From positions 49,919 to 113,918 of the forward strand of contig JAYFQF010000005.1 of assembly GCA_034927285.1 (NCBI GenBank): a DNA stretch of 64,000 bases. Reading direction: 5' to 3'. Below the pieces are notes generated by a model, which saw nothing but the letters and a program-made list of their open reading frames with translations, was not told where the DNA came from and did no database searches. This stretch comes from JAYFQF01 sp034927285. Its GTDB lineage: Bacteria; Bacillota; Peptococcia; DRI-13; UBA5745. Below are positions 16,430 through 24,498 of the stretch, one piece after another. The translations under genes were made by a program, and so were the position numbers. Numbering within the stretch: position 1 is the first letter of the stretch; each line of letters opens with the position of its first letter.

Positions 16430-17176
16430 ATGCTGGAAATTCACATCACAAGCAAATACTACGTCGGTAAATCCCACATTGGGAAACAAGCCCTGCGGTC
16501 CGTTGACCTGAGCCTGCCGCCGGGAGAGATCGTCGGTCTCTTTGGGGAAAACGGCGCCGGCAAAACCACCCTGATGAAATGCGTTTTGGGCTACCTGCGT
16601 TATCAGGGGAATATTACCCTGGACGGGGCGCCTATCACCAGAAAAAACATTGCCCGCCTTTCCTTTGCCACTTGCGAGCACTCCTTTTTTCCCAATCTGA
16701 CGGCCAAGGCCCATCAGGAATTTTACCAGCTGCACTTTCCCGCCTTCCGCCAAAAACGGTTCCAGGGGCTGATGGAATTTTTTCAGCTGCCCTTATCTCA
16801 GCCCCTGCGCCGCCTTTCCACAGGACAAAAAAATCAGTTCGAGGTCATTTTGGCCCTTTGTCAGGGGGCGGATTATATCCTGATGGACGAACCCTTTGCC
16901 GGCAACGACGTCTTCAACAGAGAAGACTTTTATAAGGTGCTGCTGGGCATTTTAGAGCCTGCGGAGACCCTTTTGCTGTCCACCCACCTGCTGGAGGAGG
17001 TGGAAAACTTCATCGGCCGGGCCATCCTGATCCACCGGGGGGAGATCGCCGGCGACATTTCCATGCAGGAGCTGGAGGAAACCGGAAACACGCTGATGAA
17101 CTATGTGAAAGAAACCTATGGGTACAAGTCCGACCGGGTCAGCAAGGCCCTGTCCGACCTGACAGCCAAAGACTAA
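16430..17176 (+). CDS. ABC transporter ATP-binding protein of GntR operon 1
   Basis: ATPase of 248 residues. Walker A GENGAGKTTL (about 42-51), signature LSTGQKNQ rather than the canonical LSGGQ (about 132), Walker B ILMDEPFAGND (about 152-162) and switch histidine STHLLEEVE are all present, so it should be active. The LSTGQ variant is common in ABC-2 exporters. The RBS TAGGAG lies inside the end of the preceding gene. With the two membrane proteins it forms a complete exporter whose cargo is unknown. Confidence 0.93.
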   Translation: MLEIHITSKYYVGKSHIGKQALRSVDLSLPPGEIVGLFGENGAGKTTLMKCVLGYLRYQGNITLDGAPITRKNIARLSFATCEHSFFPNLTAKAHQEFYQLHFPAFRQKRFQGLMEFFQLPLSQPLRRLSTGQKNQFEVILALCQGADYILMDEPFAGNDVFNREDFYKVLLGILEPAETLLLSTHLLEEVENFIGRAILIHRGEIAGDISMQELEETGNTLMNYVKETYGYKSDRVSKALSDLTAKD

Positions 17177-17190
17177 GGAAAGGGCCGGTT

Positions 17191-18561
17191 ATGCGAAAGA
17201 GCTTGGGATTCACGTTTTTTCTGTTTCTTCTATCGACGGCTATCCTCTGCGGCTCATCCGGCTGGGTAAACCAGGCCAAGGATGACGTGGTGATCGAGGA
17301 AAGCGTAGTATACGGCGATAAATCCGCCGCCGAAGGGATCGCCGTCACCAACAGAACCACCTGCGATTATCATCTGTTCTGGAATACCGTCTACCGGGTG
17401 GGCGGCGACCTGTCCGTAAGTACAACGTTCACCTTCTCCCAGGCCCGGTTGGAGGAACGGAACAGAGCCGACCAGCCGGCCCTGTCTCTTTATTCCAATA
17501 CGGATTTTGGCATAAGCGGAAATAATCTGGATCTGGAGGCGGAGCACTATTCCCCGGAAACGGCCATGAAGCCGGTCATCGCCGTGGCGGAACGCACCCC
17601 TGCCGGAGGAACCCGGGAGGAAACGGTTTTCCTCCGGGATTATTACGAATTTTATCCCCTAACCCTGGATATGGATATTCAGGACACCCGTCTGGCGATG
17701 AATCAGGAAATCCGGCTGGCTTTTGCGGACTATCTCCGGATACCCGTTGACCCCGGGCACCAGGTCAAGATATCGGTAACCAAGGACGATGATGGGAATA
17801 TCATCGAGGTGAACAGCAGTACCGTATCCGGGTGGGCAGAGCTTTCCGCCGCAAGCGCAGCCACGGATTCCGGCTGCTACTTCGCGCTTTCCGCCGTCAA
17901 TGACCAGGGCGTTGCCATCCCTTTGCCGGCGGAACTTTCCGGCATTCATTACCTTCCCTTTGAAAAGAAGGGGGAATTTCTCCTCCCTGCTGTAGACCAA
18001 ATGAGGCTGGTCTATCCCCTGGATCAAAGGACCCGGGTCCTTCACCTGGGCCAAAGCGCCGGCAGCCGGCTGCTGCTGCTCACCAGGAAAGATCACGCCG
18101 CCACACTCTCCGTGATCGATCAGGAGAGAAGGCAGCTTTTGCAAAAAATCCCTCTGCTGAAGGGGCGGGAAGAGGTGATCGTCCGGGAGATCCAGCAGAA
18201 GGATTCTTACCTGCTGCCGATTTTTTCCGACGGCAGCTTTTCCCTGCTTACCGACGAGCCCGAGTCCGGCTACAAAATTCAGCTGAGCGGCAACCTCTTT
18301 GCCGGGGAAGGGCTGGACCCGGATCTGCCTTACTATGATCTGACGGCGGACTATGACGGCCGGCGCCTGGCTGTGGCGTTTTATCAATATCATCGCCAAT
18401 GGGATGATTCTCTTTGCGGAACCTATCTGCTGGTCTATGGCCGGGAGGGCCTGATCTACGCGGGGCAATACGACCACAGCGCCGACCGGACCCTGACCCC
18501 GGGTTATCGGGAAAGGGTCCGGCTCCTGGACCAAGGGCCCGTAACCGTAAGCTTCAACTGA
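17191..18561 (+). CDS. exported protein of unknown function in GntR operon 1
   Basis: A 456-residue protein I do not recognise. An N-terminal hydrophobic stretch, FTFFLFLLSTAILCGSSGW (about 7-25), is a signal peptide or anchor; no lipobox is evident. The rest is soluble and beta-rich, with a two-part look: residues 30-250 contain alternating charged and hydrophobic strands, and residues 260-456 show repeated blade-like segments (TRVLHLGQSAGSRLLLLTRK, EVIVREIQQKDSYLLPIFSD, DGRRLAVAFYQYH) that could form a beta-propeller; that is inference. It starts 14 bp after the ATPase and is followed by the operon terminator, so it belongs to the exporter, perhaps as a sensor or accessory protein outside the membrane. 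Confidence 0.7.
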   Translation: MRKSLGFTFFLFLLSTAILCGSSGWVNQAKDDVVIEESVVYGDKSAAEGIAVTNRTTCDYHLFWNTVYRVGGDLSVSTTFTFSQARLEERNRADQPALSLYSNTDFGISGNNLDLEAEHYSPETAMKPVIAVAERTPAGGTREETVFLRDYYEFYPLTLDMDIQDTRLAMNQEIRLAFADYLRIPVDPGHQVKISVTKDDDGNIIEVNSSTVSGWAELSAASAATDSGCYFALSAVNDQGVAIPLPAELSGIHYLPFEKKGEFLLPAVDQMRLVYPLDQRTRVLHLGQSAGSRLLLLTRKDHAATLSVIDQERRQLLQKIPLLKGREEVIVREIQQKDSYLLPIFSDGSFSLLTDEPESGYKIQLSGNLFAGEGLDPDLPYYDLTADYDGRRLAVAFYQYHRQWDDSLCGTYLLVYGREGLIYAGQYDHSADRTLTPGYRERVRLLDQGPVTVSFN

Positions 18562-18577
18562 TGATGGCTTAAACATA

Positions 18578-18634
18578 AATCCGAACCCTTCTTCGACAGG
18601 CTTTTCCTGTGTTGAACGGTTCGGATTATATTTT
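18578..18634 (+). terminator. terminator of GntR operon 1
   Basis: Arms AATCCGAACC (18578-18587) / GGTTCGGATT (18618-18627) with an inner ACAGG/CCTGT stem, followed by ATATTTT. Confidence 0.85.
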
Positions 18635-18664
18635 GACGGCCTTTTGTCCTTACCTTCTGTTCTC

Positions 18665-18835
18665 CTAAGGGGCTACATTGCGTAAAAAGGTCTCCAGCGG
18701 CGTATCAAGAACAAACAGCCCCTCATCATTGATATTATACGCTCCTGTGGAGGTATCGAAGAGGTAAATCGTGCCGCCCATTTTAATTCGCAGATCATAA
18801 TTGGCTTCCGGAGCGGGCTCCGCCGGCGTCGACAT
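18665..18835 (-). CDS. small hypothetical protein
   Basis: A 56-residue reading from ATG 18835, starting MSTPAEPAPEANYDLRIKMG and continuing with GGTIYLFDTSTGAYNINDEG; AGAGG precedes the start by four bases. I do not recognise it. The frame is open further upstream to a TTG at 18913, but a good promoter (18885-18913) overlaps that part, which favours the short form. It is flanked by terminators on both sides, so it is an isolated unit. It could also be the surviving end of a larger lost gene. Confidence 0.4.
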   Translation of the reverse strand: MSTPAEPAPEANYDLRIKMGGTIYLFDTSTGAYNINDEGLFVLDTPLETFLRNVAP

Positions 18836-18884
18836 GGCGCCTCTGTCAAAATAATACTTGATCACTGCGGATTGGGTTAGTATT

Positions 18885-18913
18885 ATCATACGCTCTAAGT
18901 AACGCCTTATCAA
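18885..18913 (-). promoter_or_regulatory. promoter of the small hypothetical gene
   Basis: Minus strand TTGATA (18908-18913), 17-bp spacer, TATGAT (18885-18890), 50 bp before the chosen start. The stretch 18914-19025 shows nothing else. Confidence 0.6.
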
Positions 18914-19025
18914 TAATAATCTCAGCGTCCTGTATTTTATTTAGCACAGGTTCACATCGCAAATTCAATCGTTAGTCCGGAAATGGTCAGTGGCCTCATC
19001 ACGGATTCATATCATGATTAAAACC

Positions 19026-19073
19026 AAGGCCCCTGAAAAGACGAACAAAAAGGTTCGTCTTTTCAGGGGCCTT
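19026..19073 (-). terminator. strong terminator after cbiO
   Basis: Perfect 21-bp stem (19026-19046 / 19053-19073) with a six-base loop, followed on the minus strand by GGTTTTAATC. It ends the cobalt transporter operon. Confidence 0.8.
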
Positions 19074-19108
19074 TAAGTATCCCTATGTCAAGGATCGTCT
19101 TCTTCCCA

Positions 19109-20062
19109 TCACCTGATCCTTTTCTCCAGAAAGTGCCGGAATTCCTCCGGGGTTTTCGGCAGATCCGGCGGCAGCTTCCCGGCGGATCTGCCGGCCGAGC
19201 CTGGCCCGCCGGTTTTCCGGGTTTCTCCGGTTTTTCCGGACCGGTCTTCTTCCCCGGCTTTTCCGGCCTTTTCCCCCGCCTCTTTCCCGGTCCGGCTCAA
19301 TAACTCCGCCGCCGCCTGATAAAGCAGGGGCTTTTTTAACCCCGCCCGACAGATCAGCTCATCGTCGGCAAATATTTCTTCCGGCAATCCGTCGGCAATG
19401 ATTTTTCCCTGATGGAAAACCAGCAGCCGCCGGGCAAAGCGCCAGGCGAAGTCCACGTCGTGAGTGGAGACCACCAGGGTCATGCCCCGGGCGGACAGTT
19501 CATCCAAGGTCTTTTCCAGCAGGGCAGAATTCTGGGGATCCAGGGAAGCCGTGGGCTCGTCAAATAAAATGATTTTCGGCTCCATGGCCAGGATATCGGC
19601 AATGCTGACCCTTTTTTTCTCGCCGCCGCTTAAATAGTGGGGCGGCCGCCGCCGGTATTCCTCCAGGTCCATGGCCTTTATCGCTCCCTCCACCCGGGCC
19701 AGGACTTCTTCCTTTGGCAGCTTCAGATTCATGGGGCCGAAAGAAACCTCGCTTTCCACCGTGGCGGCAATGATCTGCTGATCCGGCTCCTGAAACACGA
19801 TCCCTACGTTTTTTCGCAAAAGGATCAGTTCCTGCCGCTTATGCCGGATTTCCCGGCCCTCAAACAGCAGCCGGCCGGCCTCAGGCCGCAGCACGCCGTT
19901 GCAGCAGAGAAAAAAGGTGGACTTTCCCGCTCCGTTGTTTCCCAGCACCGCCACCCGTTCTCCCGGGTAAAAGCGGGCCGATACTTCCTCCAGGGCCTTT
20001 CGGCCTTCCTGATAAGCATAGCTGACATTTTCCAGTTCCAATAAGCATTCCCGTTCTACCAT
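19109..20062 (-). CDS. cbiO: cobalt ECF transporter ATPase
   Basis: ATP-binding subunit (A component) of the energy-coupling-factor cobalt importer. Walker A GNNGAGKST (about 42-50), Q-loop FQEPDQQI, signature LSGGEKKRV, Walker B IILFDEPTASLD and switch STHDVDF are intact. The ATPase core ends near residue 240. A 75-residue tail rich in Gly, Lys and Glu follows (EKAGEKAGKAGEEDRSG and similar) and ends in a short helix, LPKTPEEFRHFLEKRIR. The tail DNA is a chain of TTTTCCGG-like units and looks like repeat expansion. The start overlaps the end of cbiQ by 7 bp. Confidence 0.95.
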   Translation of the reverse strand: MVERECLLELENVSYAYQEGRKALEEVSARFYPGERVAVLGNNGAGKSTFFLCCNGVLRPEAGRLLFEGREIRHKRQELILLRKNVGIVFQEPDQQIIAATVESEVSFGPMNLKLPKEEVLARVEGAIKAMDLEEYRRRPPHYLSGGEKKRVSIADILAMEPKIILFDEPTASLDPQNSALLEKTLDELSARGMTLVVSTHDVDFAWRFARRLLVFHQGKIIADGLPEEIFADDELICRAGLKKPLLYQAAAELLSRTGKEAGEKAGKAGEEDRSGKTGETRKTGGPGSAGRSAGKLPPDLPKTPEEFRHFLEKRIR

Positions 20063-20988
20063 GCCGGACCTCCGCTTTTCTGCCAGGCTAAAAGGGCCGT
20101 GGCCGCCGCCAAAGAGACCGCCGCCCAGGCCAGATCCCCGGCCAGCACCGGCTTGGCCTGTTCCAAAAACCGCAGCTCTCCATCGTAGCAGCGGGCCTCC
20201 ATGGCGTCAAAAGAGGCGGCTGCCTGCCGGAAGGACAGGGCCAGCAGATTGGCGGCGATCCCGGCAAAGCTCCGCCAGGAGTTTTTCAGGCCGTCGTCTC
20301 CCAGCCTGGCCCGGCAGGCGGTCTGCATCCGGTGCTGCAAGTCGATCAAAATAAAGATATAGCGGTAAATCAGGTACATCAGCTCCAGGACAATGGCCGG
20401 CATACGAACCCGCCGCAGGGCTCCGATGAGCTCATAAACCGGCGTAGACAGGCTTAAGGCATACATACAGCTGAGGGCTCCCATCGCCTTGACCATGATC
20501 AGCAGGGCGGCTCGCCGCCCCGCCCCGGTGGCGGAAAACCAATAGCCGCCCGGCAGGGGCAGGTCCAAAAGCCCCAGAGGCTCCGGCGACAGGCTGAAAA
20601 TGATGGCTACGCTGCTGAGCAGGATGAAGGAAGCCGGCACCAGCAGCAAAGAGAGATAGACATGGCAAGGAATCCGGCCGCGGCTCAAGGTCAGCCAGGT
20701 CATCCCTACCGCTACAGCCACAGCCAGCGGCACAGAGTCCGCGGCTACGCAAAGCACTAAAAAGAACAGGAACAGGCAAAGCTTAAAGCCGGCGTTCAGC
20801 CGGTTTAAGCCCGAGGTCTGGGCATAAAAATCAATGGAAAGATAGCCGCCATGCTCGTGGCCGTGGCTTTTGCCCAAAATGTAAAAGGCCGGGGCCAAAA
20901 GCAAGGCCGCGGCCAGGGCCGGTCCAGGCACGGCGCGGTAAAGCAGGGCAAAAATCACCGCCGCAGCCAGCAGGGAAGTAAGCAGCAT
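20056..20988 (-). CDS. cbiQ: cobalt ECF transporter transmembrane (T) component
   Basis: Membrane coupling subunit of 310 residues. The T-component core starts at YLSIDFYAQTSGLNRLNAGFK (about 48-68) and includes the coupling motif MEARCYDGELRFLEQ near residue 268, a form of the conserved A-R-G helices. An extra N-terminal part of about 45 residues with two membrane stretches ends in GKSHGHEHGG, a His-rich segment that might touch metal; this is inference. The ATG at 20988 follows GAGGGAG; an upstream in-frame start is less likely. The gap to cbiN (20989-21172 holds no element I recognise) is larger than usual. Confidence 0.93.
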   Translation of the reverse strand: MLLTSLLAAAVIFALLYRAVPGPALAAALLLAPAFYILGKSHGHEHGGYLSIDFYAQTSGLNRLNAGFKLCLFLFFLVLCVAADSVPLAVAVAVGMTWLTLSRGRIPCHVYLSLLLVPASFILLSSVAIIFSLSPEPLGLLDLPLPGGYWFSATGAGRRAALLIMVKAMGALSCMYALSLSTPVYELIGALRRVRMPAIVLELMYLIYRYIFILIDLQHRMQTACRARLGDDGLKNSWRSFAGIAANLLALSFRQAAASFDAMEARCYDGELRFLEQAKPVLAGDLAWAAVSLAAATALLAWQKSGGPAW

Positions 20989-21172
20989 AAAACTCCCTCT
21001 TTCATTATACAAGACAAAGGCCGCCCTGGACGACACGCCGGTCTTCTTGTATATTCAGCGGTTTTGTCTTCCGCCGGCTACAGTAAGAGAGCGCATCCGG
21101 TTAACAAGGGCAGCCTTATCCTTTTCTGAACGAAAGCACGAAAAACAGGCTTTTCGTTCCTGCTGTCATTCT

Positions 21173-21475
21173 TTATTTCACCGCAGCTTCAGTTTTATAC
21201 TTCCTTCGGGCCACCAGGTAGCCGAAACCATAACCCAGGATGCTGGCTCCCAGGGCCGCCTGCAGACAAAACAGCAAGGACTCGGTCTCGCCGCCGGGAG
21301 GCTCCAGAATGCTTTCGGCCCAGGGCTGATAATCGGGGTTAATGGCCGTAATCACTTCCTCCGCGGCGCCGTCGGCGCCGCCAAACTCGGAATCCTTGAT
21401 GGCTAACAAAGGCACTATGGCGATCACCGCGCAGGCCGCCAGCAGGCAAATTACAATTATTGTTCTTTTGCTCAT
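21173..21475 (-). CDS. cbiN: cobalt transport accessory protein
   Basis: Small membrane protein of 100 residues that works with CbiM in loading cobalt. It has one helix at each end (TIIVICLLAACAVIAIVPLL and LQAALGASILGYGFGYLVA) flanking an extracytoplasmic loop with EFGGADGAAEEVI and YQPWAESILEPPGGETESL, the diagnostic CbiN loop. GGAGG lies eight bases before ATG 21475, and cbiM ends one base upstream. Confidence 0.95.
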   Translation of the reverse strand: MSKRTIIVICLLAACAVIAIVPLLAIKDSEFGGADGAAEEVITAINPDYQPWAESILEPPGGETESLLFCLQAALGASILGYGFGYLVARRKYKTEAAVK

Positions 21476-21476
21476 T

Positions 21477-22235
21477 CTATCTGCCTCCTTGCGCATAAGA
21501 AAAATAGCCCAGGTCAGTTAATTCCGGTTTTGCGTAAGTCTCCAGGCCCATGACCACAACAACGCTCAACAGCCCTTCGATAACGGCCAGAGGCACCTGG
21601 GTCACGGCGAAAATCCCCATGAACTCCACGATGGACGCCGCCGCGCCGCCTACGGCGCTGGGGTGAGCGATTCCCAGCTGAACGCTGGTGACGCAGTAAG
21701 TAAAGAGGTCCCCCAAGGCGGTGGCCAAAAACACACCCGCCAGCTTATTGATCTTCAGCTTTTGGCTCAGCCGGTACACTCCGTAGCTTAAAAAGGGGCC
21801 GGCAATGGCCATACTGAAAATATTGGCGCCCAGGGTAGTCAGGCCGCCGTGAGCCAGCAGGATCGCCTGGAATAAAAGAACGATAGCCCCCAGCACCGCC
21901 ATGGGGGCGGGCCCAAAGAGGACGGCTCCCAGGCCTGTCCCCGTAGGATGGCTGGAAGAGCCGGTAACGCTGGGGATTTTTAAAGCCGAAAGGACGAAGG
22001 CATAAGCTCCTGCCATAGCTAAGATCAGCAGAGTCTTGCGGTTTTCCGCCACAATCTTTCGAAGCTTCATCACCCCTGCCGCCAGAAAAGGCAGGCATAA
22101 AGCTCCCCAGACGATGCAGTAGGCCGGGGGCAGGTAGCCTTCCATGATATGCATACCGCTTACGCTTTGTGTTACACCAAAGGTAAGGGCAAACATAATG
22201 GAAAAGGCCATGAGAATTTTCTGTTTTCGATTCAT
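21477..22235 (-). CDS. cbiM: cobalt ECF transporter S component
   Basis: Substrate-binding membrane subunit of 252 residues. A cleavable N-terminal segment (MAFSIMFALTFGVTQSVS) precedes GMHIMEGYLPP, the conserved N terminus of mature CbiM in which Met1 and His2 coordinate Co(II). Later signs are IPSVTGSSSHPTGTGLGAVL and LLFQAILLAHGGLTTLGAN, both diagnostic. It is the first gene of cbiMNQO, 166 bp downstream of a cobalamin riboswitch, with RBS AAGGAGGG. Confidence 0.97.
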   Translation of the reverse strand: MNRKQKILMAFSIMFALTFGVTQSVSGMHIMEGYLPPAYCIVWGALCLPFLAAGVMKLRKIVAENRKTLLILAMAGAYAFVLSALKIPSVTGSSSHPTGTGLGAVLFGPAPMAVLGAIVLLFQAILLAHGGLTTLGANIFSMAIAGPFLSYGVYRLSQKLKINKLAGVFLATALGDLFTYCVTSVQLGIAHPSAVGGAAASIVEFMGIFAVTQVPLAVIEGLLSVVVVMGLETYAKPELTDLGYFSYAQGGR

Positions 22236-22269
22236 GTTCTTTCCCTCCTTGAAAATTAACGGCGCAAGA

Positions 22270-22306
22270 GAAAAAAAGACCTTTTCCCTATCATGCGGAA
22301 AAGGTC
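22270..22306 (-). terminator. riboswitch-linked terminator
   Basis: Minus strand GACCTTTTCC / GGAAAAGGTC (22278-22306) followed by seven T. It lies between the aptamer and cbiM, so it is the likely expression platform: B12 binding should favour termination. Confidence 0.85.
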
Positions 22307-22400
22307 AGAATCAGCCGCTTGCGCGCGCCTGTCGGTTTACCGTCCCGCCAGAATTCCGTGGCGGACCGGCACTTCCCACCTCTTGCCGAGTCGGGTATGA

Positions 22401-22573
22401 ATCATCAGGCAGGTCTTCTGGCTCAGGCTTCGGCGCCGGCGCTCCGTCTTCCCGTGTGTAACCACAGTGACCTTCTGGAGCGCGGCTCGGCCATTACAGC
22501 GGCGGTCCCGCGTGGGCTTCTCACCCAGCTTCCCTATTCTCGCAAGCCCAAAGGGCCTGCGCACCTGACGATG
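22401..22573 (-). promoter_or_regulatory. cobalamin riboswitch
   Basis: Adenosylcobalamin-type aptamer reading on the minus strand. P1 pairs about 22568-22573 with 22401-22406. Conserved blocks in order are AATAGGGAAGCTGGGTGAGA, a GACCGCCGCTGTAA block, GTCACTGTGG (B12-box region), GGGAAGACGG and AAGCCTGAGCCAGAAGACC. It controls cbiMNQO, giving feedback of B12 on cobalt uptake. Confidence 0.92.
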
Positions 22574-22660
22574 CTATATCAACACTTAGTTTAGTCCCTG
22601 CCGCAGCCGGTGTCAAGAGCGGGGATTTCTTTTGGGATTTTTCTTTTTCAAGCAACTCAG

Positions 22661-22696
22661 AAAAATCCCCGGGGGATTTTTAACACCCCGGGGATT
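22661..22696 (-). terminator. terminator of the amino acid ABC operon
   Basis: Minus strand AATCCCCGGGG (22686-22696) / CCCCGGGGATT (22664-22674) followed by TTTC, just after the ATPase gene. Confidence 0.8.
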
Positions 22697-22718
22697 CATA
22701 AATCAAAAGAGGCTCTCT

Positions 22719-23465
22719 TTATTTCAGAATAGAATTTAAGAACAGCCTGGTCCGTTCCTTTTTTGGCGCCCCGAAAATTTCCGCCGGCGGCCCTTCCTCC
22801 TCGATGCGGCCCTGGTCCATGAAGATCACCCGGCTGGCCGCTTCCCGGGCAAAGCCCATCTCATGGGTCACCACGATCATGGTCATTTTCTCCCGGGCCA
22901 GCCTCTGGATGACCTGCAGCACCTCCCCGGTCAGCTCCGGATCCAGGGAAGAAGTGGGTTCGTCAAAGAGCAAAAGCTCCGGCTCCATCATCAAAGCCCG
23001 GGCAATGGCCACTCTTTGCTGCTCCCCTCCGGACAAAAGGGCCGGGTAGGCCTGAGCCTTGGCGGTGAGCCCCACTTTTTCCAAAAGAGCGGCAGCCCGC
23101 TGGTCCAGCACCTGCTCCTTCTCCTTTTTCACCAGCCGGGGCGCCAGCTTCAGATTATCCAGCACATTCATATTGGGGAAAAGGTTGAACTGCTGAAAGA
23201 CCATCCCCATTTTGGCCGTAAGGGTCCGGGAGTCCTGCTTGCTGCAATAATTTCCTTCCTGCACCAGCGGCCGGCCGTCGATCAGGATGGAACCGCCGTC
23301 CACCTTCTCCAGATCGATGAGGCAGCGCAGCAGCGTGGATTTGCCGGAGCCGGAGGAACCGATGAGAGCGATCACCTCGCCCTGCTCCACGTCAAAGGAA
23401 ATATCCTTCAGCACTTCCTGAGAGCCGAAGGACTTCACCAAATGCTTTGCCTGGATTATACTCAT
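22719..23465 (-). CDS. amino acid ABC transporter ATP-binding protein (GlnQ type)
   Basis: ATPase of 248 residues for a polar amino acid importer. Walker A GSSGSGKSTLLRC (about 37-49), LSGGEQQRVAIARAL (about 148-162), Walker B LLLFDEPTSSLDPEL and VVTHEMGFAREAASRV are typical of the GlnQ/HisP group. The ATG at 23465 is five bases after a GGGGGG ribosome site; a GTG five codons upstream is possible. It is the last gene of SBP-permease-ATPase, 11 bp after the permease. Confidence 0.95.
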   Translation of the reverse strand: MSIIQAKHLVKSFGSQEVLKDISFDVEQGEVIALIGSSGSGKSTLLRCLIDLEKVDGGSILIDGRPLVQEGNYCSKQDSRTLTAKMGMVFQQFNLFPNMNVLDNLKLAPRLVKKEKEQVLDQRAAALLEKVGLTAKAQAYPALLSGGEQQRVAIARALMMEPELLLFDEPTSSLDPELTGEVLQVIQRLAREKMTMIVVTHEMGFAREAASRVIFMDQGRIEEEGPPAEIFGAPKKERTRLFLNSILK

Positions 23466-23476
23466 GGGTTCCCCCC

Positions 23477-24136
23477 TCACTTTTCCTGCAGTTTATGGCG
23501 TTCTTCCAGCTTTTTGAAGATCAGCGTCATGATAAAGACCAATACCAGGTAAATCACGCCGGCCACAATATAGGCCAGGGGGGTAACGTCCCGGCTGACC
23601 ACGGCCTTGGCGGCGTGCATCAATTCCGCCAGGGCGATCACATAAGCCAGGGCCGTATCTTTTACCAGGGTAATGGTTTCGTTGGCGATGCTGGGCAGGG
23701 CCACCCGGAACATCTGGGGCACGATCACCCGGGTCATGGTCTGGAGCTTATTCAGCCCCAGCACCTGGCAGGCCTCATATTGACCCTTGGGCACCGCCAG
23801 AAACCCGCCCCGGAAGATTTCGGCAAAATAAGCCGCGTAATTCAATATAAACGCCACCGCTGCCGCCGTGAAGCGCCCCATGGTCAGATAGGGGCCGATT
23901 TTCGGGATATAGGGCAGGCCATAGTAGACAAACATCAGTTGCAGCATCAAGGGCGTCCCCCGCATGATGTAGATATAGACCTCCATCAGCCAGGACAGGG
24001 GCTTGACTCTGCTTCTGACTCCCATGGAGGCCAAAAAGCCCAGGGGCAGCGAGAAAACCATCGTTACGCACCAGAGGCCGATGGTCATTTTGGTGCCCTT
24101 TAATAACATGGGCAAAATCTTTGCAATGTACTCCAT
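23477..24136 (-). CDS. amino acid ABC transporter permease
   Basis: Membrane subunit of 219 residues with five membrane segments. Family signs are MEVYIYIMRGTPLMLQLMFVYYG and the EAA loop QYEACQVLGLNKLQTMTRVIVPQ, which contacts the ATPase. The ATG at 24136 or a GTG at 24145 may be the start; AAAGG lies 3 bases before the GTG and 12 before the ATG, so neither is ideal. Probably works as a homodimer since no second permease gene is present. Confidence 0.93.
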   Translation of the reverse strand: MEYIAKILPMLLKGTKMTIGLWCVTMVFSLPLGFLASMGVRSRVKPLSWLMEVYIYIMRGTPLMLQLMFVYYGLPYIPKIGPYLTMGRFTAAAVAFILNYAAYFAEIFRGGFLAVPKGQYEACQVLGLNKLQTMTRVIVPQMFRVALPSIANETITLVKDTALAYVIALAELMHAAKAVVSRDVTPLAYIVAGVIYLVLVFIMTLIFKKLEERHKLQEK

Positions 24137-24498
24137 GAAGCCCACAAACCTTTCCGCTCATTTCCCCGGCGCGCCGGCAGACGCCGCCGCTTTTCATCGC
24201 CGTCTCCTCAGGAGCTGAAAAATCCCCCTGCATGCCGGCGGTCGCCGCCGGCTTTTCCCGGCAGATTTTTTTGCTTTTTCCCTTTTCTGCGGCCCTGGCC
24301 GGAAGACGGCAAAGAGGTTGCTGCAAAAAGAAAAATGCAACAACCTGTTCGTCAAAGCCTTTTTGGCAGGCCAAAGCCTTTCCCCTAATCTCAGGCATGG
24401 GCCCGGGGCCTGCCGCCGCGGCGTTTTCCGTTAACGGGCCGGGGCAGCCGCAAAACTTCGCAACTGCCCCGGGAACCTATTCTTTCTCTCCGGGCCGG
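24137..24498. other. 360-bp gap inside the amino acid ABC operon
   Basis: No gene. It holds two hairpins. One is CCGGGGCAG / CTGCCCCGG at 24439-24472, just after the SBP stop, without a clean T run. The other is a weaker GTTGCTGCA / TGCAACAAC pair at about 24317-24344. They probably lower permease-ATPase expression relative to the SBP or protect the SBP message end. Confidence 0.55.
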
